From: Zingiber officinale
Lineage: Eukaryota > Streptophyta > Magnoliopsida > Zingiberales > Zingiberaceae
NCBI RefSeq assembly: GCF_018446385.1
Contig: NC_055991.1
Location: 119,951,794-120,015,793 of the forward strand
Direction of reading: 5' to 3'
DNA: 64,000 nt
Shown here: in pieces, positions 1 to 11,691 of the stretch
How the letters are laid out: every line of letters begins with the position of its first letter
Position numbering within the stretch: the stretch's first letter is position 1
Translations under genes and position numbers: made by a program
The notes under the pieces: generated by a model
Databases searched by the model: none
What the model saw: only the letters and a program-made list of their open reading frames with translations
Told to the model about the DNA's origin: nothing

Positions 1-589
1 AATGGAATCAATTATAAGGGTTGTTGTGAACCATGGGACCAGGGCTGTATTTATAGCCATAGTAGGGGCGTCTGGAAGGGTTCCAGGTGCCTCTAGGGGG
101 ATAAAACTTTATCCCCATCGCAATGTAACGCGCCACGTTGCATTTGGTCCCGGACTGGGTCGGAGTGCTCTAGACTAAAAAGTCAATATTTTGTTGACTT
201 TTGGTCCCGATTTTCCGCTTCAGTTCTACTCGCATTGGTCCGGGTCTTCCACTTTGGCTTGACTCATTTGGGTGATCTTGGCCATCCGAAATAGGGCTCG
301 CCCGAACCCATCTTCCAGCTTTCTTGAGCAAACTTCTGCTCTAGCTTTTCGTCCCTCAGAAACGTCACGCGCCTCCTTCTCGTTTGCTCGTGCACTCTTC
401 TACAACATCTCATACCTCGGATGCACCGAGCCCGTCGGCTCACTCCCGTGTCATCCTTCTCATTAGCTATGTCTTTCGTTCGACTTCCTGTGCTCCTAAG
501 TTCCTGTACACTTAGACACAGGGGTTAAATACCAACAGGACATAACCTAACTTGGTTTATCACATTAAAACTACCTTAGGATACTAACA
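1..589 (-). mobile_element. LTR of a copia-type element (family A-like), cut by window edge
   Basis: Read on the minus strand this matches, with many substitutions, the family A LTRs at 31038-31906 and 34114-34975: an A-type start at the right end (ATACTAACA, the complement of TGTTAGTAT), the stretch containing GAGCTTAGGAGCAC-like sequence, the GGGGATAAA/TTTATCCCC palindrome (97-116), GGCGCC-like motifs and a TATA region near 45-55. The left part lies outside the window. It appears inserted in an older LTR, because sequence of another LTR family resumes at 590. Confidence 0.8.
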
Positions 590-1651
590 GATAGCTGGTG
601 GGAAGTCCAGATTGGTTGAAATCTGGCAGAAGGAAGTCCAATTGGGTTGACAACTGGCCAAAGTCTAGATTGGTTGAGATTTGGTAGGAAGTCCTAGTAG
701 GTTAGGGAAGCTAACATCAAGAAAGTCTGCCATTAGTAAGTAAGGTAAGCACTAGAGGAGAGTGATCCAGTGAGGATGAGCCTCATTTGGGGACATTAGG
801 CGTAGGTCTAATTTATGTCCATTTCAGAAATGTAAATTTAAATCATGACTAGATCTTGGTCTCGGGGAGACATAAGTTAATTAATATTGCTATCTTATTA
901 TTGTGTTAACTTTATTTTACAGGATGAACATATTATAATTACCTGGACTACCTCTTTTTTTGTAAGAAAGACAAAGGTGAAAAAGAGTGGTCCGGGAGCC
1001 AAGAAGTGATCCTGGTGGCTGGAACAACTTAGATGAGGCTGGGCAGGCTCCTTGCCAGGCACCCAGGTAGTCCGGGCACTTGGAGTTACTCCAGGCACCT
1101 GGATCAGTAAAGTTCATCCAGAAGCTGAGTTTGAGCGCAATGGCTGGCTGACCCACGTTAATGGCCCGAGCACCCAGAGGTAGATAAACTTCGAGGATGA
1201 AGTTTCGATGAGAGCTCGCCACGTTAGCATAGTCCAGACACTCGGGAGGGGATGCATGTGTCTGGATGAGGCTATAAAAGGAGGTTTTGAAAAAACATTA
1301 ATTGCTACAACTTTAATACTCACGCGCTGCATCAAAAAAATCTCCGAGATACCGAAAGGCTGCTCCGACAGACTGCACTCAAATATGTAATTTTGTATTA
1401 TCGGTATAATTTAATTCCTGCAATTGTACTTAAGCTCTATAATTGGTTCGTGATTATAATGATTATCCAACGAAAGCACTCAACGAGTATGTGCCTTGGA
1501 GTAGGAGTCGTCGAAGACTCTGAACCAAGTAAAACCACCTGTGTTAGCTTCACTTTTCTTCTCTGTTTTTTTCTGCTGCGTTTATCTTAACTCGTGATTT
1601 TCAAAAAAGCAAAGAACGTTCTTCACCCCCTGGTATCTTTACAATCCAACA
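590..1651 (+). mobile_element. LTR remnant related to family D, 3' part
   Basis: Plus-strand sequence with the same order of landmarks as the solo LTR at 11692-12951: a 'ctggtgggaagtcc' segment, a 'gtaagtaaggtaag' segment, a TATA box (GCTATAAAAG at 1271-1280), then 'ttggagtaggagtcgtcg..ctctgaaccaa' and an end in ATCCAACA near 1651. Its 5' part is replaced by the LTR at 1-589. No coding content is credible. Confidence 0.65.
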
Positions 1652-2589
1652 AAACTATTCAACCTCAACCTGATCGATTTATTTGCACTTGACCTGAACT
1701 CGCAATTTGACTCATTTAACCCAGTTGACCCGTTCAACATCGACGGTCACCGTGTCGGGTCATCGACATCGAGGGTGTCCACACGCTTAGGGGCAACTTC
1801 TAGGGTTGTTGCGTCAGGGACTCGGGGCTAGGGCATTGCGACATTGGAGCGTCGATTCAATTCTCTAAAGAAGGATGAAGAACTGAAGAAGAATTGAAGA
1901 TGAAAATGTATTTGATTTTCAGAAACAAAAATTTGGCCGCTAATGAAGTATAGGCCACCGGTTGGAAGATGCAAAAGAGTTCCAAACTTCCAATTTCCTA
2001 AGGACTTATGTGAAAATTAGTAAAATACATATATATAAGGATAGGGTTTTTAAATTTTTTAAATTTACAATTTAGGTTTAAATTTATAATTATTTATAAA
2101 CAGATTAACGAATTGTAATTGGGCCACTTCAGGTTGATCCAAACTCAATCTATTTATTAATTGGGTCAACCCGATTTTGACTCGAACCCGAAACTACCTG
2201 ATCGTAATCTGATTTTTTCATGTTCATTTCGAGTTGTATTTTCATATCAGGTCAAAAATTATCACCCCTAATAAAAGGTGGTATAAAAAGGAGTACTCTC
2301 CATTGGCCAAGGACGTAGAGGCACGCATACGTATCCATACTACTATTCTACTGTTCATCTTCTTATCTATTTTCGACTGGTTACTGTTCTGACTTGAGCA
2401 TCAGAGTGTCTACACCAAGGCATCCATCCTGGTTCTCGCTCTAACATTCTCATTGACTCTATCTATAACATACGTAGGTTCATAACATCCAACTCAACAT
2501 CCGCAACTCCCAACTTAAAGTCTTTCTTCCATCAATATTCCTACTAATTTATCGACCGCTCAACTACTCAATTTCCCAACGGATCAACA
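1652..2589. other. No gene; degenerate repeat sequence
   Basis: I see no coding region. The segment ending near 2272 (AAAATTATCACCCCTAAT) looks like the right terminus of a short non-autonomous DNA transposon of the AGGGGTGATAAT type, but its left end was not found. A TATA-like GTATAAAAAGG at 2280-2290, followed by the 'gagcatcagagtg' type sequence at 2398-2412, resembles the 3' part of a plant gypsy LTR. Confidence 0.35.
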
Positions 2590-3365
2590 CATACCTACCA
2601 CCATGAGATTATTCTTGACTCAAACACTTCCACAACACATACATCGTACCCCTAGCACGCACTGTTCTGATGGCATAAGGCAACCAAGTGTCAAACTCTG
2701 ACATTTCCATCTCTACCACACGACCATAGTTAACCCAAGTCAATCTTCTTCCTCCACTAGCACGTGTCACCCCTTGTCCAAGTATGTTTATTATGGGCAA
2801 TTTTCATATGTGGAACCTGAGACTTATGAGCAAGCAATATTGATCTAAAATGATAGGAAGCTCCACATGAAAAATTAACTACCCTTGAACACAATAATAT
2901 TTAGACACTTATGTCACTTCCCTTCGGTAATCGCCCAATCAAATGCAAATGGATGTATAAGATTAAACATAACTCAAATAGCACAATTGACCAATACAAA
3001 ACCCGATTGGTAACAAAGGGCTTCAGTCAACTGGAAGGGATTGATTATAAAAAAAAATTTGCACCTATATCCAAGTTGACCATAGTTCATTCTTTACTTG
3101 CTGTTGTTGTTGTTCATAATTGATCATTTCATTAAATGGATGTTCAGAATGTTTTTCTTCATGATTTACTTGAAAAAGTTTATATGCAATTACCTCTCGG
3201 TTTCATAGACATGAGGAGACACCTATAGTATATCAGCTCAACAAATTATTATACGGTCTTAAACAAGTTTCACGGAGTTGATTTCATAAATTTTTTGAAT
3301 GCATACAACAAATTGATTTTCTTCAATTCAAGGCTGACTGCTCACTTTTCACAAAGGTTCTGGTA
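2590..3365 (+). pseudogene. Copia reverse-transcriptase fragment, degenerate
   Basis: The clearest part is an open segment at 2911-3123, with PIKCKWMYKIK, YKTRLVTKGFSQ and GIDYKKKFAPISKLT, the N-terminal start of the Ty1/copia reverse transcriptase. The homology continues past a stop at 3121 as MDVQNVFLHDLLEKVYMQLP (3137-3196), in another frame with further stops to about 3360. The catalytic YVDD region is missing because a minus-strand LTR begins at 3371. This is an old pol fragment with no coding capacity. Confidence 0.85.
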
Positions 3366-3370
3366 ATTAT

Positions 3371-5436
3371 TGTAGGATCGATGCGCACGTGAAAGGGTGA
3401 GTAAATCACGTGTTTTAAAAAAACTCTTCTTTTCTTACTTTTAAAAACAAAGTGTGCAGTAGAATAAAACAAAATAGAAACGAAAAGAAAACATAAGAAC
3501 AAGATTAGTTTACTTGATTCGGAGCCTTAGACGACTCCTACTCTAAGGCCCAAGTCTCTCAGACTTATCGATTAGCAATCCACTAAATTCTCTTCCGGAA
3601 CCACTGGAAGAGTAACCAAATATAAAGAAACAAATAGGAAAGTGTAACAATTCTACACTTTCCTTTTGCAAGTATGTAAAGTAAGCACAAATTGAAAAGT
3701 CATTACCAACACAAATATGTTAAAATGAAAGTGCTCGTGTGTTGGTGTCGGTTTGTCTGTAGTTTTCGAGCATAGCCGTGTCGTAGTAGAGCAGCAACAC
3801 GAAGTCAAAGCAGTCGGAACATCGAATGATCGCGTAGAAGAGTTGTATGGAAGTTGTACTTGAATGCTTGGCCAAACCTTCCTTTTATAAGGCATTGGAG
3901 ATGCCTCCAATTCCACTCGAGGCACCTCCAATAGGAAGAAGCTAATCACTCCTGGATCAAATGTCGGAGGCATGAAAAGAGTGGGGGAGATCGGCAAGAG
4001 CGAGGCCAGCACAGGTGACAAGATCCCGGGGAAGGAGGCGGTCTGGTCGAGGGTCAGCCCACCCTCGATATCCCACTAACCCAAAACCCCAGACTGCTCC
4101 CTGGCCTCCCTCATGCTTGGTGATGACGCTGATGTCGATCTCTTGAAGGAGGTGATGCGGGCGGTGGGGAAGATCACCCTGGCCGGGGGTAGAGGAAGCG
4201 GCGCAACCAGGAAGGGCGGATCGACAGAGGAGGAGAGGGAGTTTAGGTTTGCTGCAGAATGATTTTGGAGGAGGGTAGAGGAGGGTTTCACGGAGGAGGG
4301 TGGAGGATGGAAGATGAGGTTTCTCGTGGAGAAGAGGTGGAGAAGAGGTTTTCACCCACGCGGAGAGAAAGGGTGCGAAGACTTTTCGACGAAGGAACCA
4401 GGAGGTTGAGAGTTACTGTAGGTGGCGCAGATGAAGAAGATGCTGGTAGTTTCTTCTCACCGCTCCACTAGGTTAGAGAAAAGAACGACGCGCGTTGATT
4501 GTTTGGACACTTATTTTTGGGATTTTATTCAACTGCAAGGGTAAATTATCATGTTCATCTTTTTACTTCATAAATTACTTTTTTACTCCATCAAATACAT
4601 TCTGCCGAAGTAATAGACTACCAAAAATAGGGAGTGAAGCCCGCATTTTTTAAAATGCAAAGTAAAACATGCTTTTTTACTTCTCCAATGTTATTATCGA
4701 AGTCGTTTATTATAAACTACTTCGAAATCCCTAATTATCGAAGTAATTAGTGCCGAAGTAAAAAATGATTTTTCTACTAGTGAATTGGGTACCATCTAAG
4801 GCACCTTCATCACCCTCTAAGGCGCCTCCCTGCAGCTCTAAGGTGCTTTGGATACTGTTCATCCGAGGCTAATTTTGGCACTTAACTCCTACAATATTTG
4901 TTAGTCCAAACAACAAATATACCTATAAAACGGAGGTAGCACATTTATAAAATAGTATTATTAATTAGATCCTGTCTTCCATGTCAGGATCTAGTCTTGG
5001 TTTCAACTTAGACTTCCAAAATGGATCTAAGCTGGACCAGTGCCTAAAGTCTCTAATTGGACTCGTTCTCACAAGATCACTCTCCTTGAATGAATTACCT
5101 CACTTACCATGTATAGTCGCTTGACTCTCCTTTGACCTGCTAGGTTTTCCTATCAGTTGTCAGGTCCACAGATCTAACTAGATTTCAGCCAACTGTCAAG
5201 TCCCATGGACCCAATCGCACTTTCCGCCAGATATCAGGTCACTCCATGACCTATCTGGACTTCCCACCAACTATCAGATCCAATAGACCTAGGTGGATTT
5301 TAGCCTGGTGTTAGGTCTTCCAGACCCATTAAGTCTTGCACATTAATAATAAGGTTAGATAACACAACATCTAACTTTAATCTATTTATCATTCATTAAA
5401 ACCTAAGTTTGACAATTGGTGCTAACTACACTAACA
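3371..5436 (-). mobile_element. 3' LTR of family D on the minus strand, split by a CACTA fragment
   Basis: The left edge starts TGTAGGATCG (complement of ..CCTACA) and the right edge is ..CACTAACA (complement of TGTTAGTG). Two halves, 3371-3938 and 4783-5436, align in order with the plus-strand solo LTR at 11692-12951; they are separated by the CACTA-derived segment 3939-4782. To the right, the purine-rich tract AAAAAGGAAGAAAT (minus strand) directly adjoins the LTR start and serves as polypurine tract, showing that this was a 3' LTR. Confidence 0.8.
3939..4782 (-). mobile_element. CACTA transposon terminal fragment inside a D LTR
   Basis: Its right boundary reads TTTTTCTACTAGTG, the complement of CACTAGTAGAAAAA, the standard CACTA terminus. 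Subterminal repeats follow with the core ACTTCG or CGAAGT, seen about eight times between 4600 and 4770. The remainder (3960-4480) is GC-rich and open in several frames, with a 132-codon minus-strand frame at 3957-4355. It may be the leader or first exon of the element. No opposite CACTA terminus was found, so it is truncated. Confidence 0.7.
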
Positions 5437-6370
5437 ATTTCTTCCTTTTTGATACAATTAAAACCAGAGTTAATGTTAAAAGAATTTACAAGAATAAAGT
5501 ATATGATTATGATTTTAAGAGAATAAAATTAATTTAACCTTTTGTTTATTTTCTTGATCATTTTATGGTTAAGATTTTCATAGAATTTTTATTTTTATTT
5601 TTAACTTAAACTCTTATCCTCCTCCTTTGACATTCATAAAAAATGGATATGTAAATAAATTCCACAAAAGGTATAAAAGGTGTAAATAAGTAAGCTATTA
5701 ATAAATATTTTCAAGTCTATTGCAGGGAGAGTTTCAAAAAGATTTCAAAAGAATATCCCAAAACATTTTATTGGTTAAAAAATTAATTTCAAAATGATTT
5801 ATAAGGGGTTTCAAAAATATTTCCCAAAAAATTTGAAAATGTTTCAAAAAAATTTAAAAATAATTATTTTGCAAGTATAAACTTTTTAGAATTTTTATAA
5901 AAATTTATAAGCACTTTTCAAATATAATAAATTTTCCAGTTTTTCTTACAACATTTTTCAAACAAAATAAAAAGTAATTTTTAAAGTAATTCTTCAACCT
6001 ATTTTGAAAAAAAATCTAAGTGTTTTTCAAAAACATTTTACACATATTTTTCACAAAAAAAAATTCAAACATAAAATTTTGCAAGAGTTTTGTAAAATAT
6101 TTTTCAAAGTGTTTTTAAAGAAGTGTTTCAAAGCAATATTCAGCATATAAACAAAAACTAAGAGTTTTGCAAAAGATTTTAAGAATATTTCTCAAAAGAT
6201 TTCAAGTAATTTTTGTAAATTCTTGGAAAATAATTTTTAATTTTTTTTTTCAAAATAAGTAAATTTTAAAGTAATGGTTTTCCAAGGAAACACCTTTCAA
6301 AAGTCTCCAAATATTTTCAAAGTAATTTTTAAAAATATCTTTTAAAAAATTTCAAAGTAATTTTTAATCA
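5437..6370 (-). mobile_element. AT-rich internal remnant of the family D element
   Basis: Sequence adjoining the 3' LTR of D on its inner side, extremely A/T-rich with endless variants of TTTTCAAAA and AATTTTT. No coding frame. It ends abruptly at about 6370, where gypsy LTR sequence begins. The same stretch follows the second LTR copy at 10462. Confidence 0.6.
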
Positions 6371-7460
6371 GTTTTGCCTTCCCCGGAGCCTTTTGGGATC
6401 TCATGAGCCAATTTCTATATTTCTGACCAAAGATCAAGCTTTAATTTGTTCATTCTAAAAACAAAATCGTGATCGTGATCCCTGTTGCTACTCCGATCAC
6501 CCGCTAACCTTCGCGTTTCCAGTTCACAAGGGTTTGAAATTTGTTCATTCTTTCTCATTTTCTATATGCTCGTCTCCCAATGTTGTGTTCTTTGTTCTAA
6601 AATTGTCAAAATCCTCATTGATCCTGTCCGAACACTGAATCGATGGACACTGGGCACGTGGCGCTATCTGAATCGATGACGTGACTCTCTGACCGACCGT
6701 ATGGAGTTCCGGTGAACCTGCAAAGAAGTCAGGCCGGGAAGGGGTTCCCGGCGACGACCCTCCGACGCTCAAGTCAGGCAAGAGGAAACTAAGGAAGTGA
6801 CTTCGAAGATCCAAGATTGCGTACCTCCGGCGAAGTATGAGGACCCTTATATAGAGCTATGAGGAGGCTGATGCACACATACCGAGGCGAATACGTGTCC
6901 TCTTACCATACCTCAGTATGGGCTTGTCAGAGGAGCTTGCCTGACACCATACCGCTACAGTCCGAGCATCTCTCTGATGGGACGTCAGAACCTTCTGTCG
7001 TAAGGTTCAGCATAGGGCTTGATCACTGGACATGCTTGTTGTCAGAAGATGTTTCCTGATGTCGCCCTTGCCCTTTTGTCTCTTCTGCTCCTGCGCCGAG
7101 CGTCCGACCGCTCGGCAGTCCCATTGCGTCCGACCGGACGTAAGTACTGATCCGCTCGGGAGATTCCAGGTCGGGTGCTCGGGTGCCCGGATGAAACTAT
7201 TCACGACATCACTGCTTTATGCCTCGGCCAAGCGGGCTACTTATACCCGCTCGGCCCGGCGACCTAGCTTACCATGAGCGTCGGAGACCCGACTCCCCGT
7301 CGGGTTATCTTCGCTTCTGCTTATACCCTGTTCGGCCGGTCGGCCCCCCCTTTTCCGGCCGGCCTTTTGACTTTTGACCTCCACGTGACGTTGACTTCCC
7401 TCAAAGGGGGGGGGGGGGGGGGGGCCCCCGTCCTTACTGCCGGATCACTCATGAAATAAT
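6371..7460 (-). mobile_element. Gypsy-type LTR fragment
   Basis: A GC-rich block abutting AT-rich sequence. On the minus strand it has a TATA box (CTCTATATAAGGG, around 6845-6857) preceded by CGGCCGG, TCGGCCG and GACCGCTCGG motifs typical of plant Ty3/gypsy LTRs. A run of 19 G at 7406-7424 sits near the presumed LTR start (CCGGCAGTAAGGACGG on the minus strand). No partner LTR or coding domain is present. Confidence 0.5.
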
Positions 7461-8962
7461 TTTTTTTTTATAAAATTGTCTAACATTCTAAACATTGTTT
7501 CCATATTCATGTTTAGTGTTCAGGTATGTATTTACTCCTACATCGGTATGCCCACACCTTATTTTACATAAGCTTCTGCACATGAACTTGGAGCCAAAGC
7601 ATTGGCCTAAAAGAGTTGAATCTCCAACATAGGTATGGTGGGCTAGATGAAGCATCACAGTTGGTCAACCATGTTTGCTTTATCCTTTTTACGACACTTT
7701 ATTTCCTTGTAAGATCAAAGTCATATCCTAGGGTCTCATTCTTTTTAGGAAAAATCATATTTAGTGCTTGCTGTCTTGTTTATAGCACATATGTAGCGAG
7801 AGCTTTATTACCTGGGTTTTCTAAACATGACATGAAGCTTCTGTTCTTGACTATCAAAAATAAAGTTGAGCAAGCTACTTATGTCTTGCTTACATTTGCT
7901 GCAAGACAATTAATGAATAATTGAATGTCTTTACTTTATTATTTCATTAATTTTGTTCTTAAAATTCCTAGTGGAGTTGTTATTAGCATCCTGTAAATTA
8001 TTTATTGATAAGAAAACTTCCAATATGAATAGAAAAAACATGCACTTAATTCCCTCGTAGATGTTCAGCATTCCAAAGAGATTTTTGGTCTTATCAAGAA
8101 CATGAATGCTTCAGGAGGTCTTATCAAGAACATGAATGCTGCTCCTGAAGCAAAAAAAAAAAAAAAAGAGATTAAAACCAACATGTATGAATAAAAATTA
8201 CCTTTTTGGCTTTTGTATTCAGAGTTTTCGTGTCATTACTTTTATACACTAATTTTGTTCTTTTTAATGCTTTCACTCATGCTTGCAGCTTACTTTGGTT
8301 TGCTTATGACAGAAAGCAAAAGCTCTTCCAAGGTGCGATGTGATTCTTTTGCAATAGATCTTAAGCTTTTGATATTCATATTTGTGACTTTTTGGTAACC
8401 TGTAGACAAATTAAGATTTTATACACAAATAATTTCAAGTTTGCTAGCCCCCATTGTCAGCTTCCTATAAGTTCAAAAGTATAAGATTTAGGAGAAAAAG
8501 GCTCTCTTTCTGATAGTCAACATATATCTTTTGGCCATGCATGTAGGATTTTATAATTGCATTCAAGTTATCATTATCCTATCAGATCTAGTGTTAATTT
8601 TGCTAGCACATGAGTGATAATGCTAACTCTAGTTGATTTGCTAAATCTACAAGCTCAATTTTTTTTTGCAGTATGCTAATTTTGATTTGTGATTTTTATC
8701 ATGCAGTCTTCTTTTCTTAGTCGAAGTACACGTTCTTCAATGTAATCTCAATATGATGAAGTCAAAAATGGAGCAAATTTGTCTACTCGTATGTATAGGT
8801 CGTGTATATTGGGATAAATATTTAGGATCATTATGGATTTTTTTTCATGTACTTGTGGATATACTTTTTGGCTATATATACTTAGGGATTTGTGGATATA
8901 TACTTGTGGATTGTGCTGTAATAAAATTGTGTTGCAATAAAATTTGATTATGTACTTCAATA
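7461..8962 (+). pseudogene. Unidentified gene remnant with intron-like structure
   Basis: Not recognised. Between 7500 and 8750 there are short open segments bounded by plausible splice signals. One runs from after ..TTGCAG (about 8288) to AAG/GTGCGA (about 8331) and encodes TYFGLLMTESKSSSK. Another is a short terminal segment after ATGCAG at about 8707 encoding SSFLSRSTRSSM then a stop. A segment at 8050-8150 contains a 23-bp direct repeat (TCTTATCAAGAACATGAATG twice) followed by poly(A). It adjoins the CACTA fragment at 8963, so it could be host gene sequence captured by that element. No domain could be assigned. Confidence 0.3.
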
Positions 8963-9807
8963 CTAATCACTCCTGGATCAAACGCCGGAGGCATGAAAAG
9001 AGTGGGGGAGATCGGCAAGAGCGAGGCCAGCACAGGCGACAAGATCCCGGGGAAGGAGGCGGTCTGGTCGAGGGTCAGCCCACCCTCGATATCCCACTAA
9101 CCCGAAACCCCAGACTGTGCCCTGGCCTCCCTCATGCTTGGTGATGACGATCTCTTGAAGGAGGCGATGCGGGCGGTGGGGAAGATCACCCTGGCCGGGG
9201 GTAGAGGAAGCGGCGCAACCAGGAAGGGCGGATCGACAGAGGAGGAGAGGGAGTTTAGGTTTGCTGCAGAATGATTTTGGAGGAGGGTAGAGGAGGGTTT
9301 CACGGAGGAGGGTGGAGGATGGAAGATGAGGGTTCTCGTGGAGAAGAGGTCGGAGAAGAGGTGGAGAAGAGGTTTTCACCCATGCGGAGAGAAAGGGTGC
9401 GAAGACTTTTCGACGAAGGAACCAGGAGGTTGAGAGTTACTGTAGATGGCGCAGATGAAGAAGATGCTGGTGGTTTCTTCTCGCCGGTCCACTAGGTTAG
9501 AGAAAAGAACGACGCACGTTGATTGTTTGGACACTTATTTTTGGGATTTTATTCAGCTGCAAGGGTAAATTATCATGTTCATCTTTTTACTTCATAAATT
9601 ACTTTTTTACTCCATCAAATACATTCTGCCGAAGTAATAGACTACCAAAAATAGGGAATGAAGTCCGCATTTTTTAAAATGCAAAGTAAAACATGCTTTT
9701 TTTACTTCTCCAATGTTATTATCGAAGTCGTTTATTATAAACTACTTCGAAATCCCTAATTATCGAAGTAATTAGTGCCGAAGTAAAAAACGATTTTTCT
9801 ACTAGTG
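8963..9807 (-). mobile_element. CACTA terminal fragment, copy 2
   Basis: Second copy of the segment at 3939-4782, ending in TTTTTCTACTAGTG at 9807 with the same CGAAGT subterminal repeats. The GC-rich part keeps a 133-codon minus-strand frame (8978-9379). Relative to copy 1 it lacks 9 bases and has 12 extra, both multiples of three. The upstream sequence (7461-8962) is absent from copy 1. Confidence 0.7.
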
Positions 9808-10461
9808 AATTGGGTACCATCTAAGGCACCTTCATCACCCTCTAAGGCGCCTCCCTGCAGCTCTAAGGTGCTTTGGATACTGTTCATCCGAGGCTAATTT
9901 TGGCACTTAACTCCTACAATATTTGTTAGTCCAAACAACAAATATACCTATAAAATGGAGGTAGCACATTTATAAAATAGTATTATTAATTAGATCATGT
10001 CTTCCATGTCAGGATCTAGTCTTGGTTTCAACTTAGACTTCCAAAATGGATCTAAGCTGGACCAGTGCCTAAAGTCTCTAATTGGACACATCCTCACAAG
10101 ATCACTCTCCTTGAATGAATTACCTCACTTACCATGTATAGTCGCTTGACTCTCCTTTGACCTGCTAGGTTTTCCTATCAGTTGTCAGGTTCACAGATCT
10201 AACTAGATTTCAGCCAACTGTCAAGTCCCATGGACCCAACCGCACTTTCCGCCAGATATCAGGTCACTCCATGACCTATCTGGACTTCCCACCAACTATC
10301 AGATCCAATAGACCTAGCTGGATTTTAGCTTGGTGTCAAGTCTTCCAGACCCGTTAAGTCTTGCACATTGATAATAAGGTTAGATAACACAACAACTAAC
10401 TTTAATCCATTTATCATTCATTAAAACCTAAGTTTGACAATTGGTGCTAACTACACTAACA
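9808..10461 (-). mobile_element. Family D 3' LTR, copy 2 (5' portion of the LTR only)
   Basis: Matches 4783-5436. It ends at 10461 in ..ACTAACA, followed by the polypurine tract on the minus strand. The other half of the LTR is missing, replaced by the CACTA segment, exactly as in copy 1. This indicates that both copies derive from one CACTA-interrupted LTR. Confidence 0.75.
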
Positions 10462-11686
10462 ATTTCTTCCTTTTTGATACAATTAAAACCAGAGTTAATG
10501 TTAAAAGAATTTACAAGAATAAAGTATATGATTATGATTTTAAGAGAATAAAATTAATTTAACCTTTTGTTTATTTTCTTGATCATTTTATGGTTAAGAT
10601 TTTCATAGAATTTTTATTTTTATTTTTAACTTAAACTCTTATCCTCCTCCTTTGACATTCATAAAAAATGGATATGTAAATAAATTCCATGAAAGGTATA
10701 AAAGATGTAAATAAGTAAGCTATTAATAAAGATTTTCAAGTCTATTGCAGGGAGAGTTTCAAAAAGATTTCAAAAGAATATCCCAAAACATTTTATTGGT
10801 TAAAAAATTAATTTCAAAATGATTTATAAGGGGTTTCAAAAATATTTCCCAAAAAATTTGAAAATGTTTCAAAAAAATTTAAAAATAATTATTTTGCAAG
10901 TATAAACTTTTTAGAATTTTTATAAAAATTTATAAGCACTTTTCAAATATAATAAATTTTCCAGTATTTCTTACAACATTTTTCAAACAAAATAAAAAGT
11001 AATTTTTCAACCTATTTTGAAAAAAATCTAAGTGTTTTTCAAAAACATTTTACACATATTTTTCACAAAAAAAATTCAAACATAAAATTTTGCAAGAGTT
11101 TTGTAAAATATTTTTCAAAGTGTTTTTAAAAAAGTGTTTCAAAGCAATATTCAGCATATAAACAAAAACTAAGAGTTTTGCAAAAGATTTTAAGAATATT
11201 TCTCAAAAGATTTCAAGTAATTTTTGTAAATTCTTGGAAAATAATTTTTTTTTTTCAAAATAAGTAATTTTTAAAATAATGGTTTTCCAAGGAAACACTT
11301 TTCAAAAGTCTCCAAGTATTTTCAAAGTAATTTTTAAAAATATCTTTTAAAATTTTAAAGTAATTTTTAATCCATTTTCAAAACAGACCCTCCCCCCTGA
11401 ACCTGATATTATTTTGAAAATAATCATCTAAAAATTTATTATTGAATATCTAACCTTTAGTTTTTAGCTAACTATCAGATAATAGTAACATTCACTTGGT
11501 TAGTCAAGTTAAATACATATATCCAGCTAGTTATTCACTAAGAATGACTACTTAACTTGATTAATATATTTTGGTATTTAATGCTCAAACTTATATTGAT
11601 ACATTGAAATAATCATCTGAAGTCCCAGCAATACCCTATGTATCTTATACATTTCTATATTTTTGAATACACAAGAAAGGTAGTCC
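10462..11686 (-). mobile_element. AT-rich internal remnant of family D, no gene
   Basis: Non-coding, A/T-rich internal sequence adjoining the LTR copy 2. The part from 11374 to 11686 has no counterpart in copy 1 and looks like further element-internal sequence. No open frame resembles a retroelement domain. Confidence 0.5.
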
Positions 11687-11691
11687 TAATG

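Larger units (their letters stand above)
3939..6370. repeat. Direct duplication, copy 1 (about 2.43 kb)
   Basis: This block matches 8963-11373 almost base for base, starting at CTAATCACTCCTGGATCAAA and ending in TTTTTAATC. It spans the CACTA fragment, the right half of the D LTR and the AT-rich internal region. Differences are scattered substitutions plus a few small indels. The flanks differ on both sides. Confidence 0.9.
8963..11373. repeat. Direct duplication, copy 2 (about 2.41 kb)
   Basis: Near-identical to 3939-6370, in the same orientation, 2.6 kb apart. The two copies diverge at 11373, where this copy reads CCATTTTCAAAACAGACCC against CAGTTTTGCCTTCCCCGG in copy 1. Confidence 0.9.
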
